From assembly GCF_020166415.1 (NCBI RefSeq), contig NZ_JAIQXV010000020.1, forward strand, positions 1-64,000: a stretch of DNA of 64,000 nucleotides, in the 5' to 3' direction. Every line of letters starts with the position of its first letter. The stretch's first letter is position 1. The stretch comes from Deinococcus multiflagellatus (GTDB lineage: Bacteria; Deinococcota; Deinococci; Deinococcales; Deinococcaceae). This document shows, one piece after another, positions 8,591-18,073 of the stretch. The notes under the pieces are model-generated. The model did no database searches. It saw only the letters and a program-made list of their open reading frames with translations, and was not told where the DNA came from. The translations under genes were made by a program, and so were the position numbers.

Positions 8591-11500
8591 CAGCAGTCGT
8601 CTCCATTCCAGGCCTTGTCGCGCATGGCACTGGTCACGCGCTGGTCGACCACCTCATTCACGAAGCGGCGTAGGTCCTGGGCGCGGTCCTCGCCCGCCTC
8701 GAACGTGGTGGTGAATCCCCAGTGGTTATTGATGATCACGGTCTTGTTGCCACCTCCTGAAGTGGTCTGGTTGACGGGTGGGGGCGGGGGGGGCGGCGGC
8801 CCGCCCGCCGCCGCCGTGGCCGCCGCCTGCGCGGCCTGCGCGCTGACCTGCGCGGGCGGGGGCGGGGCCGGGCGGCTGATGACGGTGGTCACGAGATAGC
8901 TGCCCGCCGCATTGATGGACGCGCGCAGGGCCGCCGCCACCGCCGCCAGCTCCTGGGCCGACGCCACGTACTCACGTGCCGTGGCCAGCTCCTGATCGGC
9001 GAGGCGGGCCCGCTCGGACAGCAGCTCCCCCTCGCGTTCCAGGCGCAGGTGGTCGGCCTCCAGCTGGGCGCGGTGCAGTTCCTCTTCCCGGTCGAGCAGC
9101 GTCACCCGGTCCTGAGCAGCGGCTGCCTCGCGGTCGTACACTACGCCCAGCCGGTCCAGCTGCTCCAGCAGGTCGGACACGGCTTTGGTGTTGCTGACGC
9201 CAACCGACACCCCGCTTTGCCGCAGCAGCGCCTGCTGCTTGCGCAGACGTTCTTCCTGTTCGGCCAGGGCCGCCGAGGTTTTCTGAATCGCCGCCGGATC
9301 ACCGTCCCGCACGGCGTTCTGGGTGGCCCGCAGGAGGCTGTCACGGCGCTGCTGGAGCGCGTAGAAGCGGTCAATCTCCGTATTGACGTTGACCCGCTCG
9401 CGGGCCTCGCTGCCGCTGACCGCCCGCCGCAGGCGCTCCGTGGCCCCCTGCACGCCGTCCATCTGCCCCACCAGCTTTTCGTACTCGCCCTGCAGGGCCC
9501 GCACGGCGGCCCGTTCGTCGCTGATGGCCTTGATCAGCCCCTCCGTGGCTGTTTTGGCACGTTCCTTGTTCTCGCCCTTCTGGGCGGCGTTGTACTCGCG
9601 CTGGGCCTGTGCCAGGCCCTGGCGGCTGCGGGTCAGGGCGGCGCTGGCGCCCGCCAGGGCGCGGGTGCCCTCGGTGCCCTGGGCCAGCTGAGTGTCGAGG
9701 TCCTCTTCGGCCTGCACCAGCGCGCGGTTCAGGTCGGCCGCCGCCTTGCGCGCCAGATTCAGCTTCAGCTGGGTGTCGGCCAGCAGTCCCTCCTGCATGA
9801 TCAGGCCGCGCCGGGTTTCGAAGGTGGACACCCCGGCCAGTTCCAACGTTTCCAGAGAGTCGCGCAGTTGGTCCACCATCGCCTGCTGCGCCTCGGCCAC
9901 ACTTTGCAGCCGCTGCACCTCCACCGTGGCCGCCCCCAGCGCGGCCTTGCGGGCCTCGGTCAGGTCAGGGACAATCGCCCGGGTGGCCTGCTCGGCGGCA
10001 GCCCGGCGGGCGTCGTTGAGGGCCTGTACCTGCTCGGTTTCCTGGGTGAGCAGGTTGACCCGCTTGGTCTGCAGGTCGAGGCGCTCCTGTTCGGTGAGCA
10101 GGTTCGCGTCGGCCAGGGCCAGCTGCCGTTCCAGTTGCGCGATCTGCCGCTGGGTGACCCCCAGGGCGGTGGCCTGATCGCGCAGGCTGTCCTGGCCGGT
10201 GCGGGTGCGGGCGGCGTCCAGGGCGAGCATCGCCTCGCCATATTCGAAGGCCTGCTGGTCCAGGCCCATGACGAACTGGCGGATGGCCCGTTGCTGCTCG
10301 TACAGGCTGGTGAGTTTCTGGGTCCGTTCCGCGATCAGGTCCAGCGTCTGGGCCTCGGTGAGCCCCCGCGCCCTGGCCTGGGCGATCTGCCCATCGATCT
10401 GATCCAGTTCCTGCTGGGTGGCCACGAGGCCAGCCTGTTTCGCGGCGAGCACCTCGGCGCTGGTGCGGGCCACGGCCGCGCCGTAGGCCACCTGCGAGGC
10501 CACCACACGGTCCTGCGCGGCGAGCAGCTCGTCCTCGGCCTTTCGGGCGTCCTCGCGCTGTTTCTGGGCCTTTTCACGCGCATCCTCGTCTTTCTTGCGG
10601 GCGTCATCGGCCCGATTCTGTGCCTCCTCTTCACGGCGTTTGAGATCGTCCAGCACGCCTTTTCGCGCCTCGGCGTTGCTGGCCAGGCCCTGTTCAGCCT
10701 GAACCTTCAGCTCCTCGCTGCCCTTCTGGCGGGCCAGCGCCAGGCGGGCCTCCCAGTAGGCCGCGTCCTGGGCCAGGCGCCGCTGGTAGGCGCCGGCGTC
10801 ACCCGTGGCCTCGTACCGGGTGCGGGCGAGCTTGAGGGCCGCCGCCTGGTCCTTGTCCTGCCGCTCGCGTTCGAAGGCCTGTTCCGCCGCCAGAATGGCC
10901 AGCCCGCGCTGCTGGGCCGCAGTCGTGCGGATGCGGGTCAGCTCCGCTTCACTGCGCAGGTATCGCTCGCGCAGGGCGGGGGACAGGTCGGTCTTGGCCA
11001 GCTGGTCGCGCAGCGTCCGCAGCTGCTGGTCGGTGTCGCGGATGATGTCGTTGAAGGGCGCGGCGGCGCCGCTGCGGGCCTTGCCGAGGGGGGTCTGGTC
11101 GATGTCGGCCAGGCGCTTTTGCAGCTCGGCAGCGGTGCGCTCCGCCTCCCCCAGTTCCTCGCGGAATTCGCGCACGTTGTCGGCCTGAATCTCGTTGATG
11201 GAGCTCAGAGCCTTGTCGATGGCCGCGACCTTGCCCCCGTCACCGGCAGCCTGGGCGCGGGCCCGCTCGGCCTGGAGCACCCGTTCCAGCTGGCGCAGCT
11301 CAGCGGCCGTGGCGTCCCGGGCGCCCTCCATGCGCCGGTCTAAGCCTTCCTGGTAGATCGCGGTGCGTTCCTGCTGCACGCGTTCCTCCAGCTTGAGTTG
11401 CTCATCGGCCAGTTTGGTCTGGCCGTCCAATTCGAGGAGACGCAACCCATTGATGAGTTGGGTCCGGGCCTCGCGTTCCAGGGCCGCCCGCTGGTCGCCC

Positions 11501-14500
11501 GCGCTGGCCGCGTCCCGCATCTGTTGCAGGTACGTGGTGCGCAGGGCGCTGCGCTGCGCCTCCGCTTCCAGGGCCAGTTGCTGCTGGCGCAACCGGAGGA
11601 ACTGGGGGGCGTAGCGCTGCTCGATCGCCAGCCGGGCCTGGGGGACGTCCCCGGCCATGGCCAGCTCCCGGTCCCGCTGCCCCTCCAGCACCCGGATCAC
11701 CGCGTCGCTGATGCGCACCTGGCTGCTGAGGGTCTCCTGCTGCGCGGCACGCACCTTGTCGAGGCGCTCCTGGGCGATCTGCTCCAGCTCTTTATCACGC
11801 TGACGTTCCAGGGCTAGGATCTGGCGGTTTTGCAGGACCTGCAGCTGACCCGCCTCGTCCTGGAACTGCCGGCGATCGCCGCTGGACAGGTTCTTGTTCT
11901 GGGCGTTGCGCAGCAGCTCGGCGATCTGGGGGGCGTAGGTGGTCCGCAGGTCCTCAATCTGCGCATTGAGTTCGCTGCGGCGCCGGGCCAGGGCGTCGTC
12001 GGAGAGGGCAGCCTCTGCCGCCCGCACGTCGCGCTCGTGGCCCAGGCGCACCTCTTTCTGCTTGTCCAGGGCATCCTTAACCAGGGCGGTCTGCTCACGG
12101 GCCTGCTGCGCGCGGATCTCCGCCAGGCCTTTTTGCAGGTCCGAATTGTTCAGGTCGAAGTTGAAGGCCGTTTTGAGCTTGATCGCCAGGGCATCGAACT
12201 GGTTGCCCAGCTGCTCGATCTGGCCGCCCAGTTCGGTCATGCCCTTGACCCGCAGCTCCAGCTGGCGACCGGCGAGTTCCTCGCGCAGATCCTTCAACGC
12301 TTTCTTCTGTTTCTCGACTTCCTTCGGGTCGATGTTGATGGGCTTCACGGGGGGACGGCGCGCGGCCTCGGTGTTCAGGCGGGTCAGTTCCGCGTGGTAA
12401 TCCTGCACCGCTTTGCGCCTGCGCGCGATGTCCTCCTCGTCCCGCGAGGTTTTGCGTTCTCCAGTCCAGAACTCTTTGTCGAAGATTGTGGTGGCCTGCA
12501 CCTGCCCCATCTCGGCGTCGGCCAGGCTTTGCACGGCCAGCAGGTACTTCGCCTTGACATTGTTCAGCTCACCCCCTTCTTTGTTGAGTTCACGCACCCG
12601 CTTCATGGTCGACTCGTGACTGGCCTGATTCGAGGCGTCGATCTCGTCGTAGGTGCGGCGCATCTCGCTGTAATGGTTGTTCAGCGCCACAGCGGCTGCG
12701 GTGGTGCCCGCGATGACCAGCAGCCACGGGTTAGCGGCCAGGAAAGCGGCGGTGGCTTTGGCGGCCGCAACGATCGCCGGAATGAAGGTCGTTTTGATGG
12801 CGGTGGCCGCCCCGACGATGGCCAGCCTGGACGCCGCGAAGATGCCGGGCAGGGCGGTCCAGGCCCCAATCACGGCGGTCTTGATCATTTCCTGTCGCAG
12901 GTACACAAAGGCCAGACCGACCCCGGTCACCACGATGGCCGTGTTCTGCATGAGCTGCCGGAGGCGCTCGCCGTCGTTCAGGAACAGGCGCACGCTCTCC
13001 ACCACGTTCCGGATGCCCTTAATGATGCTGGTCAGGGCGGGCAGGAAGATCAGGCCGATCATGGCGGTGAACGCTTCCCACTCGGCGCGCAGCACCTTCA
13101 CCTGACCGGCGTAGCTTTCCATGCGCTCACGGGCGACCCGGGCGGCCTCACCCTGCAGGCCCATCGCCTTGATGTTCTCCTCAATGGCCTCGTTCGTGAA
13201 ACCGAAGAAGGCGCGGGCAGCGCGACTCGCGTCCGACCCAAAGATGTCGGTGATCAGGCCGTTGCGGCGCTCGTCGGACAGCTTAGCGAGCTTCTGCCGG
13301 GTCTCTTCGAGCACTTCGCCCAGGGGCCGGGTGGCGCCAGCCGCATCGTAGAAACTGACCTCCAGTTGCTTCAGGGATTTCTTCGCAGTATCGCTGGGGG
13401 CCTGCAGGCTGGTGAGGAATGTTTTGAAGGACGTGCCCGCATCGGCCATCTGCTTGAAGCCTGCCTGGGCCAGCGTGGCGGCGTACCCGGCGACCTGCTC
13501 GATGTTCAGCCCGGCGTCCTTTGCGGCGGGGCCGAGCGAGGCGAAGAACTGACTCAGGTCAGAGGCGGTTAGGGTCGTCTTGTTGGCGAAGTTGGCAAAC
13601 ACGTCCGCCACGCGGGGCAAATCATCTGCCACGAGACCGAATGCGGTCATGGCGGAGACCGCCATGTTGGCCCCTTCCCCTGCCGTGATGCCAGCGGCAC
13701 CGGCGAGGTTCAGGGCACCCGTGAGCCCCCCACCGATGACCTGCTGGGCACTCAGGCCGGCCTTGTTGAGCTCCAACATGGCCAGCGCCGCGTCTTTCGG
13801 CCCCACGCCCAGATCCAGCCCAAGGTTCATGGCGGCGTCTTTCAGCTTGACCATTTCCTCCGCGGTGGGCTGCGTGAGGGCCTTGATGTTGACCAGCTGC
13901 TCTTCGAACGCGGCGCCGCTGTTGACCACAGCGGTGAAGGCGGTGGCCAGCACCGTGATCGCGGCCGCAGCGGTGCCCGCCACGAACGCGAGGGCCTCGG
14001 CGCTGATGGCCACCCGGCTGATGGCACCGGCACCGTTCAGGGCAGACCTGGACAGCCCGTTGAAAGCGCCTGCGCTGCCCCCAATCGTCTGGGCCAGCTT
14101 GGGGCCCGCCAGGCCCTGCAGGGCGGCGTTCACGTTCGCTTTGGCCGTATTTCCCAGCTCGGCAGCCGCTTTGGCCACCTGCGCCTGGCCGGACTTCATG
14201 CCCAGAGCGAGGCCCTCGGCCGCGTTCAACCCGAACATCTGGGTGATGCGGCTGGGACTGCGGATCTGCAGACGGGTTTTCAGGGCAGAGATGACCTCGT
14301 CCCCCAGGTCCTGGGCGCCTCTGCCCACCTTGGGCTTGCCGGCGCCCATGCCGGTGAACAGCCCGGTGTTGATGGCACCGCCCAACCCAGCCGCGAGCAC
14401 GCCCAGGGGACCACGAATGCGGGAGATGCCGTCCAGGATGGCGATGCCCGCGTTGTAGGCGAAGCCCCCCTTGGTGGCTTCGCCCATCGCCCCGTCGATG

Positions 14501-15150
14501 ACCCGCTGCGCCTGCGTGGCCAGCTGGACAGCCTTGAGCGCCGCGTCGCCACTGGTCCCGCCAGCTGCCGCGAGTTTCAGCAGCTCGTCACGGAGTTTGG
14601 CGGCACTCTTGGCGGCCTGTTCGTCGGTCAGGACCTGCAGACGCCACAGGTTGTTCACGGTGCCCAGCGTCTGCGCGTACGCCTTCATCTGGCTGTCAGC
14701 GGTCTGGAGACCCTTGGGCTGGCCGAGCGAGCTCATGGCCGTCTGGACGCTCGCGCTGGTGGTGACCAGGCCCGTCATGACGTTGCTGAGGCGCGCGGCC
14801 GCCCGGCTGCCCTTGTCCAGCCCAGGGGCCATGAGTTCGGCCTGGGCGGTGAGGCGGGCGAGGCGTGTTTCGAGCACGCGCAGCTGGTCGTCGGTGGCGT
14901 TATCGCCCAGGCGCTTGAGTTCCTGCTGCACCACGCGCAGGCGGTTGCTCAGGCGGTCCAATTGGCTCTCCTGAGCACGGCGCTCAGGACGGGTGCCCGG
15001 GTCTGGTGTGGGCTTGGGGAGGGGCGGCAGGTTGAATTTGATGGGGGCTTCACGCTCGCGGAAGAGTCGCGCGAACCGTTGCTCCATCTCCTCGATGACT
15101 CGGATGGGCTGGGACGCATCCAGCAACATCGTGTCGCGCACTTCAGCCAC
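8590..15150 (-). CDS. Tape measure protein (TP901-like)
   Basis: 2186 residues. I prefer the GTG at 15150: GGAGG lies eight bases upstream, whereas the TTG at 15165 would overlap that ribosome site and sit in the terminator tail. Residues ~430-730 match the TP901/PhageMin tail core (AAFEEQLVNIKALTQPTAEE, VSAMTAFGLVADDLPRVADV, LSQFFASLGPAAKDAGLNIE). A hydrophobic segment near residues 750-830 follows, then about 1100 residues of Ala/Gln/Arg/Glu-rich coiled coil, a poly-Pro run and a short C-terminal domain. At ~1.5 Å per residue this predicts a tail of up to about 330 nm if unprocessed. Confidence 0.93.
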   Translation of the reverse strand: MAEVRDTMLLDASQPIRVIEEMEQRFARLFREREAPIKFNLPPLPKPTPDPGTRPERRAQESQLDRLSNRLRVVQQELKRLGDNATDDQLRVLETRLARLTAQAELMAPGLDKGSRAAARLSNVMTGLVTTSASVQTAMSSLGQPKGLQTADSQMKAYAQTLGTVNNLWRLQVLTDEQAAKSAAKLRDELLKLAAAGGTSGDAALKAVQLATQAQRVIDGAMGEATKGGFAYNAGIAILDGISRIRGPLGVLAAGLGGAINTGLFTGMGAGKPKVGRGAQDLGDEVISALKTRLQIRSPSRITQMFGLNAAEGLALGMKSGQAQVAKAAAELGNTAKANVNAALQGLAGPKLAQTIGGSAGAFNGLSRSALNGAGAISRVAISAEALAFVAGTAAAAITVLATAFTAVVNSGAAFEEQLVNIKALTQPTAEEMVKLKDAAMNLGLDLGVGPKDAALAMLELNKAGLSAQQVIGGGLTGALNLAGAAGITAGEGANMAVSAMTAFGLVADDLPRVADVFANFANKTTLTASDLSQFFASLGPAAKDAGLNIEQVAGYAATLAQAGFKQMADAGTSFKTFLTSLQAPSDTAKKSLKQLEVSFYDAAGATRPLGEVLEETRQKLAKLSDERRNGLITDIFGSDASRAARAFFGFTNEAIEENIKAMGLQGEAARVARERMESYAGQVKVLRAEWEAFTAMIGLIFLPALTSIIKGIRNVVESVRLFLNDGERLRQLMQNTAIVVTGVGLAFVYLRQEMIKTAVIGAWTALPGIFAASRLAIVGAATAIKTTFIPAIVAAAKATAAFLAANPWLLVIAGTTAAAVALNNHYSEMRRTYDEIDASNQASHESTMKRVRELNKEGGELNNVKAKYLLAVQSLADAEMGQVQATTIFDKEFWTGERKTSRDEEDIARRRKAVQDYHAELTRLNTEAARRPPVKPINIDPKEVEKQKKALKDLREELAGRQLELRVKGMTELGGQIEQLGNQFDALAIKLKTAFNFDLNNSDLQKGLAEIRAQQAREQTALVKDALDKQKEVRLGHERDVRAAEAALSDDALARRRSELNAQIEDLRTTYAPQIAELLRNAQNKNLSSGDRRQFQDEAGQLQVLQNRQILALERQRDKELEQIAQERLDKVRAAQQETLSSQVRISDAVIRVLEGQRDRELAMAGDVPQARLAIEQRYAPQFLRLRQQQLALEAEAQRSALRTTYLQQMRDAASAGDQRAALEREARTQLINGLRLLELDGQTKLADEQLKLEERVQQERTAIYQEGLDRRMEGARDATAAELRQLERVLQAERARAQAAGDGGKVAAIDKALSSINEIQADNVREFREELGEAERTAAELQKRLADIDQTPLGKARSGAAAPFNDIIRDTDQQLRTLRDQLAKTDLSPALRERYLRSEAELTRIRTTAAQQRGLAILAAEQAFERERQDKDQAAALKLARTRYEATGDAGAYQRRLAQDAAYWEARLALARQKGSEELKVQAEQGLASNAEARKGVLDDLKRREEEAQNRADDARKKDEDAREKAQKQREDARKAEDELLAAQDRVVASQVAYGAAVARTSAEVLAAKQAGLVATQQELDQIDGQIAQARARGLTEAQTLDLIAERTQKLTSLYEQQRAIRQFVMGLDQQAFEYGEAMLALDAARTRTGQDSLRDQATALGVTQRQIAQLERQLALADANLLTEQERLDLQTKRVNLLTQETEQVQALNDARRAAAEQATRAIVPDLTEARKAALGAATVEVQRLQSVAEAQQAMVDQLRDSLETLELAGVSTFETRRGLIMQEGLLADTQLKLNLARKAAADLNRALVQAEEDLDTQLAQGTEGTRALAGASAALTRSRQGLAQAQREYNAAQKGENKERAKTATEGLIKAISDERAAVRALQGEYEKLVGQMDGVQGATERLRRAVSGSEARERVNVNTEIDRFYALQQRRDSLLRATQNAVRDGDPAAIQKTSAALAEQEERLRKQQALLRQSGVSVGVSNTKAVSDLLEQLDRLGVVYDREAAAAQDRVTLLDREEELHRAQLEADHLRLEREGELLSERARLADQELATAREYVASAQELAAVAAALRASINAAGSYLVTTVISRPAPPPPAQVSAQAAQAAATAAAGGPPPPPPPPVNQTTSGGGNKTVIINNHWGFTTTFEAGEDRAQDLRRFVNEVVDQRVTSAMRDKAWNGDDC

Positions 15151-15163
15151 GGGGTGTTCCTCC

Positions 15164-15194
15164 AAAGAAAAGTGCCCGCTCTATCGCGGGCACT
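15164..15194 (-). terminator. Rho-independent terminator between secreted-protein gene and tape measure
   Basis: 9-bp stem (AGTGCCCGC pairs with GCGGGCACT) with a 6-base loop, followed on the minus strand by TTTCTTT. The T tail runs directly into the tape measure's GGAGG ribosome site. It would cut late transcription before the tape measure unless readthrough or antitermination operates. Confidence 0.7.
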
Positions 15195-15213
15195 GGAATG
15201 ACGGGGTGAGGTG

Positions 15214-15879
15214 TTAGCGGTTGGCTTTTCCTGATCGCCAGACCACGATCTCGTTCTTGACGACGTTGACCATGAAGGTCATGTCGATTTTCGGGAAGTA
15301 CAGCATTTTCAGCACCCTCGGGTTGCCGCTTTCCAGTTGCAGCGGCGTGTACGGCCCGAGTTTTGCCACGTAGTAGGCGCTGTCCCACCGGTCGCCGGAG
15401 TTGACGTTCAACCGCACCCAGCGCTGCAACTCAATCTTGTTCTGCGCGGCGCTGACCGACTGCCCGGAGGCCCCCAGCCTGACCTGTGTAACGGCCTCCA
15501 GGGGCGCCTGGAGGCCCAGGCGTGAGGCCACGGCGCGGTTCGCCTCCCAGTTCGGGTAGAACGACACCTCGACGTCGTACGTGCCTGCCGGCAGCTTGCT
15601 GCCCACCGGCATGACCCGCTTTGTGCCGTCAATCAGGATGGACGCGCGGCCACCCTTGACCAGCACGGTCTGGAAGTCTGTGCCGATGAAGGCGTCACTG
15701 GGCTTCTGGTTGGCCAGCCCCAGGTTCACGGACAGGGAAGCGCCGTCCGGCAGGTTGGTCGTGATGTCGGCCTGCACCTGGTAGGCGCTCTTGGCGGTCG
15801 CCTTGACCTTGAGGGTGTAAGTGGCGGCGTGGGCCATGCTAGCGACCGCCAGCAGGCCCAGGAACAAGGCAGATTTCAT
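15214..15879 (-). CDS. Exported protein in the tail operon (moron-like)
   Basis: 221 residues with a clear signal peptide: MKSALFLGLLAVASMAHA then A, with an AHA-type cleavage site near residue 18. The mature part is beta-rich (TYTLKVKATAKSAYQVQADI ... GTYDVEVSFYPNWEANRAVA) and resembles no family I know. It is followed by its own strong terminator, unlike other genes in the operon. An exported, separately terminated gene inside a tail cluster suggests a cargo gene acting in the cell envelope, such as superinfection exclusion; this is inference. The ribosome site is weak. Confidence 0.7.
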   Translation of the reverse strand: MKSALFLGLLAVASMAHAATYTLKVKATAKSAYQVQADITTNLPDGASLSVNLGLANQKPSDAFIGTDFQTVLVKGGRASILIDGTKRVMPVGSKLPAGTYDVEVSFYPNWEANRAVASRLGLQAPLEAVTQVRLGASGQSVSAAQNKIELQRWVRLNVNSGDRWDSAYYVAKLGPYTPLQLESGNPRVLKMLYFPKIDMTFMVNVVKNEIVVWRSGKANR

Positions 15880-15929
15880 GATTCAAGGTACACCTCGCCC
15901 CGGGGGCTGGGTTGCCTGATGTGTGGTGC

Positions 15930-16403
15930 TCAAGCCCACAACTCCTGCAGCAGCTGCCGGATGCGCTGATGGGTCCGGTACCGGGCGGCAAACAGCGCGG
16001 GGCCGATGAAGGGCCCGGGGAGCAGGTACGCGCGGCCGCTGCGCCCGAACCGGAGCAATCCACCGGGCGGCAGGGCCTCCAGGTACCCGGCCAGCTGCGC
16101 CGGCGTGAGCGCGTGGGGGCCGGTGCCGTACTCCACGAAGCTGGCGTGATTCGCCCGGTCCCCCACCTGAATGCCGATGGTGCTGCCGTTTGCATGCCCA
16201 TCGGCGTAGATGCCTTTGAGCAGCTGCCGGGTGCGGCGGTACTCCCCCCGTACCGTGTCATACACGTTCAGCATGGCCCCGCGTTTGGCATGCAGCTCGG
16301 CCGTGCGGGCGCCCTGCTGGGCCAGGGCGGGCAGGTTGCGCCGGAGCAGATCCGCGCGCTTCTGGTAGAGCCCAGCACTGCCGCGTTTCACTTTCACCTT
16401 CAT
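15930..16403 (-). CDS. HK97-gp10-like tail completion protein
   Basis: 157 residues. The motif ASFVEYGTGPHAL (about residues 86-98) and the basic N-terminal helix are typical of the HK97-gp10/minor tail completion family, which joins neck and tail. ATGA overlap with the chaperone-like gene upstream. Unusually, it lies after the tail tube and chaperone genes rather than before them, as in most siphophages. Confidence 0.75.
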   Translation of the reverse strand: MKVKVKRGSAGLYQKRADLLRRNLPALAQQGARTAELHAKRGAMLNVYDTVRGEYRRTRQLLKGIYADGHANGSTIGIQVGDRANHASFVEYGTGPHALTPAQLAGYLEALPPGGLLRFGRSGRAYLLPGPFIGPALFAARYRTHQRIRQLLQELWA

Positions 16404-16723
16404 CGCCGTTGCCTCCGCTGGGCGCGCAGGGCCGCCCAGGCCGCCCGATCACGGGCCAGCTGCGCGTCCTGCGTGTTGGGGGTGGGGCCGGGAATACCAG
16501 CCAGTTCCCGCAGGTGCGTCAGGTACGCGTCCCGCTCGGTCGTGTCGTAGTCGTAGACCTGCGGGGGTGGGTCGCCTTTCCCCACCCATGTGACCTTCAC
16601 GCCGAGGTGCTCGTTCTCCACCATCGCGTGGTACCGCCGCGCCGCGTCCTTCCGGATCAAGGCAGCCCTCACGTCCTCGAACGCTGCAGGGGGAAGATCC
16701 AGGGCCCCGGCCCCCATGCCCAC
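16400..16723 (-). CDS. Second tail assembly chaperone (possible -1 frameshift product)
   Basis: 107 residues if read from its own ATG, but I see no ribosome site before it. Its frame is -1 relative to the preceding gene and stays open upstream through that gene's last ~100 bases. This is the G/GT arrangement of siphophages: a short tail chaperone extended by ribosomal frameshifting. No canonical slippery heptamer is present; a GCAAAACCCC stretch at 16821-16830 is the best candidate. The C-terminus is rich in Arg/Ala/Gln. Position between tube and tape measure supports the role. Confidence 0.6.
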   Translation of the reverse strand: MGMGAGALDLPPAAFEDVRAALIRKDAARRYHAMVENEHLGVKVTWVGKGDPPPQVYDYDTTERDAYLTHLRELAGIPGPTPNTQDAQLARDRAAWAALRAQRRQRR

Positions 16724-16743
16724 AATGAGGTCCGCGAGGTCCT

Positions 16744-17121
16744 CTAGGTGCTTTCGGGTGGGGTCGGGTGCGTCTCCAGGGTGCTGAGCTCGGCCTGCAG
16801 GAGACGCTGGTACAGCCCGAGGGGTTTTGCTGCCACGTCCTCAACGCGGTTGAGGTCGAAGATCGCCTGCAGCAGGTCCGGCAGATCCGGGCCGTGCACC
16901 TGGGTGCGGTCCTCGTCACTGGGTATGGCGGCCAGCAGCACGCGGTCCAGCAGGGGTTGCAGGTGTTCCTCCTGATCTGGACTGTCGCTGGCGCGTTCCC
17001 GGAACGCTTTCAGGAGGGTGCGCAGGTCAGCGTAACCAGCGGCGAACGCCTTGTACGGCCAGGGCTCCAACGTGATGGTGACGCCGCTGGCCAGGGTGTG
17101 CGGGCGACTGTAGTAGCTCAT
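16744..17121 (-). CDS. First tail assembly chaperone
   Basis: 125 residues; GGGAG six bases before the ATG. Its position directly after the tail tube gene, before the tape measure, and its acidic helical sequence (FRERASDSPDQEEHLQPLLD, LPDLLQAIFDLNRVEDVAAK) fit the gpG-type chaperone that coats the tape measure during assembly. No enzymatic motif. The following gene continues in the -1 frame. Confidence 0.6.
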   Translation of the reverse strand: MSYYSRPHTLASGVTITLEPWPYKAFAAGYADLRTLLKAFRERASDSPDQEEHLQPLLDRVLLAAIPSDEDRTQVHGPDLPDLLQAIFDLNRVEDVAAKPLGLYQRLLQAELSTLETHPTPPEST

Positions 17122-17193
17122 GGGATTCTCCCGGGCAGTGCAGAAAAAGGGTCCAGGCCAGGGCGCGGGGCCCCGGCTCGTTTATGGGATGGC

Positions 17194-18072
17194 TCAGGCG
17201 TAGTACCCGGCGATGATCTTGTCGATCACGCCGGTGACGCCACTGGCGGGCACGTTCAGGATGTCGAAGCCGCTGCTGATGCGCTCCACTTCGAAGTCAC
17301 CCACCGTGGCCGGGATGGTGTAAGCCCCAGCACCGAGGATGGTGTAGGCGAAACGCAGGCTCGTCTCGTTGGCGCCGTCACGCCCGGCGGCGAAGCCGTC
17401 ACCACGCAGGCTGATGTTGGGGGCCACGAAGATCTCGCTCGTGCGGCCCGCGATCGCGCTGGTGGTCACGTCAATGAGCATGCCTGTGAAGCTGGCGTGG
17501 TTGCGCGGGATGATGATCAGGCCACCCTGCGCGTTGGCGATCAGGCCGCGATCGGTAAAGGTCACGCCGCCGCTGGTGTTCGTGCTGCCGTCCGTTTTCC
17601 AGCCGGTGGGCTCTGTGCTGCTGGTGGTGCCGGCCGTGGTGACCTCGTAGTAGTGCCCGTTCGCCACGGTCGGCACCACCAGGTCGCCCAGAACGTAGGC
17701 CGTATTGGCGGCAAATGGTTCAGCAGCGCTGGCATCGTCCGTCGCATCCTTGTACACGGCGCTGCCCGCCCACAGACCGCGGATGGCGAGGTCCTTGGCG
17801 CTGACCGTTTCGAAGGTGCCGGTCTCCTCGGTTTTCGTGGTGACGCTCAGGACGGTCTGCGTGGCGCCGTACACAGCAGACTCGATGTTCTTCGTGGTGG
17901 GCGTGTAGGTCTCAGCGGGGTTGCGCACGTGGCCCAGGTGAATCGGGAACTTGGTGGTCCCGTCATAGAAGGGGCTGTCCTTGTCCGGCACGTACAGGCG
18001 GTACCCGCCGACGAGGTCAATGGACTTGGCGTCCAGCACTTTCGGGTTCTGCGTTTTGGCGAGGTCGTACAT
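17194..18072 (-). CDS. Major tail (tube) protein with CBM-like insert
   Basis: 292 residues; AGGAG six bases before the ATG. Length, position before the chaperones, and segments such as RNPAETYTPTTKNIESAVYG and the C-terminal beta strands fit a tail tube subunit. Residues ~118-165 hold an inserted module (FAANTAYVLGDLVVPTVANG, then HYYEV ... STEPTGW) with the aromatic/GD spacing of carbohydrate-binding modules 5/12, often found as surface decorations on tail tubes. The insert would project from the tube. Confidence 0.75.
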   Translation of the reverse strand: MYDLAKTQNPKVLDAKSIDLVGGYRLYVPDKDSPFYDGTTKFPIHLGHVRNPAETYTPTTKNIESAVYGATQTVLSVTTKTEETGTFETVSAKDLAIRGLWAGSAVYKDATDDASAAEPFAANTAYVLGDLVVPTVANGHYYEVTTAGTTSSTEPTGWKTDGSTNTSGGVTFTDRGLIANAQGGLIIIPRNHASFTGMLIDVTTSAIAGRTSEIFVAPNISLRGDGFAAGRDGANETSLRFAYTILGAGAYTIPATVGDFEVERISSGFDILNVPASGVTGVIDKIIAGYYA

Positions 18073-18073
18073 T

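Noticed and set aside
9049..11343. 764-codon plus-strand open frame opposite the tape measure coiled coil
   Set aside because: Leu/Gly-rich antisense of a long coiled coil; GC-rich coding strands often leave the reverse frame open.
11830..14458. Further long plus-strand frames in the tape measure region
   Set aside because: Same reason: antisense to the TP901-like core, no plausible domains.
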